A stretch of DNA of 64,000 nt from Chaunax sp. Z400. Taxonomy: Eukaryota > Chordata > Actinopteri > Lophiiformes > Chaunacidae. The DNA is taken from contig CM075192.1 in assembly GCA_037577475.1 (NCBI GenBank), forward strand, positions 9,773,908-9,837,907, in the 5' to 3' direction. Made by a program: the position numbers and the translations under genes. Positions 61,440 to 64,000 of this stretch are shown piece by piece. Position 1 is the first letter of the stretch, and every line of letters starts with the position of its first letter. Under the pieces are notes generated by a model, which saw only the letters and a program-made list of their open reading frames with translations, was not told where the DNA came from and ran no database searches.

Positions 61440-63285
61440 AGTCAACACTCAGATGCGACTCCTGTGACTGAGCTTCGAACTAACAGGGCTTTACTTCCTA
61501 TCCCGACTACCACCATCACCGAAACCAATGAAGTTCTATATGTGACTGCAACAGTAATCCTGCAGATATATGGATGTACGATCAAGAATGTAACATGCAG
61601 AGACTGCTCCCTACGGAAAAGAAGGTCGGAAGCCAAGGTCAAGAAAGCCTGGAAGGAAGTTAGTTGGCTAAGAGAAGTGAAGAAGGGTGTCATGGGAGGC
61701 AGGTCCTGGATGAGACTGTCCTAGAGACTGCCAAACACTTCGTAGTACCAGCTCTACTCGACTCGACTCTACTCGCCTATTCTGAGTTTTCATTAGGTAA
61801 AAAGCAGACGCTCCTGTCTTAAACAACTGATGAGAGGATCATGAGAGGTGTGTGTCTCGTTGAAGATACGCCACGGCAGTTTCGTGTGGCATCCATCTAC
61901 CCTGAGGAGGTACTATCCCGTAATGGAAAACGACCGGCAGAAAAGTACTAGATACCAAGGCGTGTCGAGTCGAGTAGGGTCAAGTAGAGCCGGTACTACA
62001 CAGTGGAAATGCGACTAAAGACTCACAGCTCCAACTGCAAGGCTGAAGAGAAGAAAGTGAGACCAAGAGTATACCCATTCACTGTGTACTCCCAGCTGCA
62101 AGGGGATGAAAACAGAAGCACAGACCCACCCAGAACCAAAATTGAGTAATACTGGAACAACATAAGGGCCAAAGAAGCCTCATTCCAATGCCAAGCAGGT
62201 CACAGCAAAGGCAGCCATTCAACAATGAGTTTCAGGCACGAAGAGCTAGACAGCACAAGACAGCAATGATATGACCTGACAGAAGGCAAGATAGCACACA
62301 GACAGGACAACCACAAGTATCCTGGTAACCCACAACACTGATGAGGATGCAAGGATGTCAGCTACAGCCAAGCTCAAGGTTAGGAATAAGACCCAAGCCA
62401 TCAACATTTATGCCCTACCAGTCACCAGATACCCAGCTCGAATAGTAAGCCGGTCACAGGAGGAAATCGATGCCACTGATGTCAAGACACAAAATGCACT
62501 GAAGGTTCCACCCAAAGTCGAGCACTCTGGTAGTCCACGAGCAATGAAAAGAGGGAGGGCAAGGATTAGTGAGTATCACGAGCCACGATCCAGGATGAAA
62601 CAAGGAGCATCCATGAATATGTCAGGAAGACGGGGATGAAATGGAAAGTGAGTATACCCCAGGCAGCAGAAGACATAGGGTGATGAGGAGGAAGAGGAAA
62701 TATTCCAAAAGATCCAGTCCCTTCATGTGATATATCATCGACAGAGGAAGTGGTTGACATCATGAAATTGTAGCAGTGGATAGAAAAGGCTGGCCTGAAG
62801 GACAGCACAGAGGCTTTTATCATGGCAGAACAAGAACAGGCCCTAAGCTTCAGACCCATAGAGGCCAGGGTCTGCCAAAGCAGACAGGAACCACAGTGCA
62901 GGCTGTGTAAAGATGCCCCTGAGAAAGGTCCAGCTCATAGTAGTAGGGCATAAGATGCAAGCTCGGACAGCATGGAGTATGAATAAGAAGCCAAGTCCAG
63001 ATGGGATATGCAACCAAAAGTGGTTGAGGACAACAGAACCAAGACCCTGTGGGTTTCAGCCTGACAACCAGACTGGCTAACCAACCAGACATATTGGTGG
63101 TTAACAAGGAGCAGAGGAGGGCAGTTGTGGTAGACGTGGCAATCTCAGTTGACAGTACCATCAATAAAAGGAGCAGGAGAAGATAGAGAAGTACCTGGAA
63201 CTGAAGGAACATCTGGAACAGATGTGGAAGGTGAAGGTCAAAGTGGTCCCAGTGCATTATGGGCTGTGACCCCCAAACTGAAAGA
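61440..63285 (+). pseudogene. Decayed LINE with restriction-like endonuclease (R4/Dong-type, Rex6-like)
   Basis: Parts of one non-LTR retrotransposon protein are readable in order across changing frames. ETNEVLYVTATVILQIYG and KRRSEAKVKKAWKEVSWLRE are at 61520-61690. TVYSQLQGDENRSTDPPRTK is near 62080. AINIYALPVTRYPARIVSRS with EEIDATDVKTQ is at 62398-62500. Finally QPDILVVNKEQRRAVVVDVA is near 63082-63142, followed by GAVTPKL-like text. The PD...D pattern of the last block is the catalytic core of the C-terminal restriction-like endonuclease. Most of the reverse transcriptase core is missing between 62220 and 62340. Many stops and frameshifts make it inactive. Clade naming is from memory. 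Confidence 0.75.
61742..61999. mobile_element. 258-bp MITE nested in the LINE relic
   Basis: Terminal inverted repeats: left GTAGTACCAGCTCTACTCGA; right, reverse-complemented, GTAGTACCGGCTCTACTTGA, continuing into CTCGACTC-rich text on both sides. Fish hAT-type non-autonomous elements have ends of this GTACC..CTCGACTCG kind. It interrupts the LINE reading frame, and LINE-like text resumes at about 62010. No clear target duplication is seen. Confidence 0.8.
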
Positions 63286-64000
63286 GGGTTAGAGTTAGTT
63301 TTTTTCCAGGTTCAATATCTGATGTCTCTATCCAGAGGAGTGCATGTACTTTATTAGTGTGATGTTGATTCCCACCTGCAGCTTTCAAACTATGACCGGC
63401 TGACTACATGCTTCAAGTTCAGCATGAAAGATTTAGCAGGTTAACATGAAAGTTGAAAAAAGATTTGAAAAAAGATTGATACATTATTGATACATTCAGC
63501 TGTTCCTGTAATAGTAGTAAAATTGAAAACTTGACTTAAAAATAAGGGGAAAAAAAGACAATAAATAAACCATTGACTATTTCAGGATCACTTGGTTTTG
63601 CATGTGCAACAATGGACCCACTATACTTGAGCCTGTTTAATAGGCCTGCATTGGAGATTGGAACCATTAATCTGAAGGATAACAGTACTTTGTGACTACC
63701 AGTATGTGAAAGGATGAAACACCAATTCTTATACAGTGATATTGCTGCTTTTCAAGGCTTTTACAACTAGAATAAATTATTTTTGCCATGAAAATATCCG
63801 GCTTCTAAAAATAGCCTTTGTCATGACAGAGAAGCAGGTCACTGTCACCGGTATCATCTAATAGTTTCCTCCTCAGTTGCTTCATTGTGAAACTCTTCGG
63901 CATGTGTTCCTCACCCAGCCGTGCATTGCGGTGCTCTCTGTGGTGCTAAAAGTGCAGATAAGTCAGACTATCAGCCTGCCAGTGTGATTGACATGATTTC

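Larger units (their letters stand above)
54479..64000 (+). other. Intron 1 of dscaml1 (incomplete)
   Basis: At least 9.5 kb of intron. The first part (about 55000-55210) and 57880-58260 are CpG-richer than the rest and could hold alternative promoters or enhancers. No coding exon with family motifs was found. It contains three long microsatellites and a decayed LINE with a nested MITE near its right end. Confidence 0.65.

Overview
This window looks like nuclear DNA from a bony fish, probably a percomorph-type teleost. It has compact multi-exon genes with GT-AG introns, long CA/TG microsatellites and dispersed repeats typical of teleosts (Tc1-like transposon, tRNA-derived SINE, MITEs, decayed LINEs). 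I assembled the genes by eye: reading frames were joined across splice sites and checked for phase. No alignment was run. Family names rest on remembered family sequences and on gene order.

Layout, left to right: a small four-exon gene for a 77-residue lysine/cysteine-rich single-pass membrane protein (4946-6367, +; smim35 by position); the interleukin-10 receptor alpha chain il10ra, also called crfb7 (14283-10021, -; 7 exons, 559 aa); the type II transmembrane serine protease tmprss13 (19283-28154, +; 13 coding exons, 485 aa); the Na,K-ATPase regulators fxyd6 (36422-40563, +; 101 aa) and an fxyd2-like gene (43452-45079, +; 59 aa); and the first coding exon of the adhesion molecule dscaml1 (54436-54478, +), whose first intron fills the rest of the window. 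The order and relative strands match, in reverse, human 11q23.3 (DSCAML1-FXYD2-FXYD6-TMPRSS13-IL10RA-SMIM35) as I remember it, which strongly supports the calls.

Il10ra and tmprss13 are divergent, with 5 kb between their start codons. The smim35-like gene and il10ra converge. The two fxyd genes are in tandem, 2.9 kb apart. These genes do not form one pathway; they are an old syntenic block.

The non-coding DNA is rich in recognisable mobile elements. These include a Tc1/mariner relic with both terminal inverted repeats (tmprss13 intron 8), a 324-bp MITE (tmprss13 intron 4), a tRNA-derived SINE with a perfect 16-bp target duplication (fxyd6 intron 4), and a 20-bp minisatellite with higher-order structure next to a LINE ORF2 fragment (32.3-33.1 kb). 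There are also two copies of a TIR element with shared flanks (37.2 and 48.3 kb) and a decayed LINE with a C-terminal restriction-like endonuclease, split by a nested MITE (dscaml1 intron 1). I found no clearly novel multi-gene system. The most interesting items are the uncharacterised small membrane protein, the regulatory motifs of the il10ra tail and 3' flank, the overlapping uORF at the dscaml1 start, and the nested repeats.
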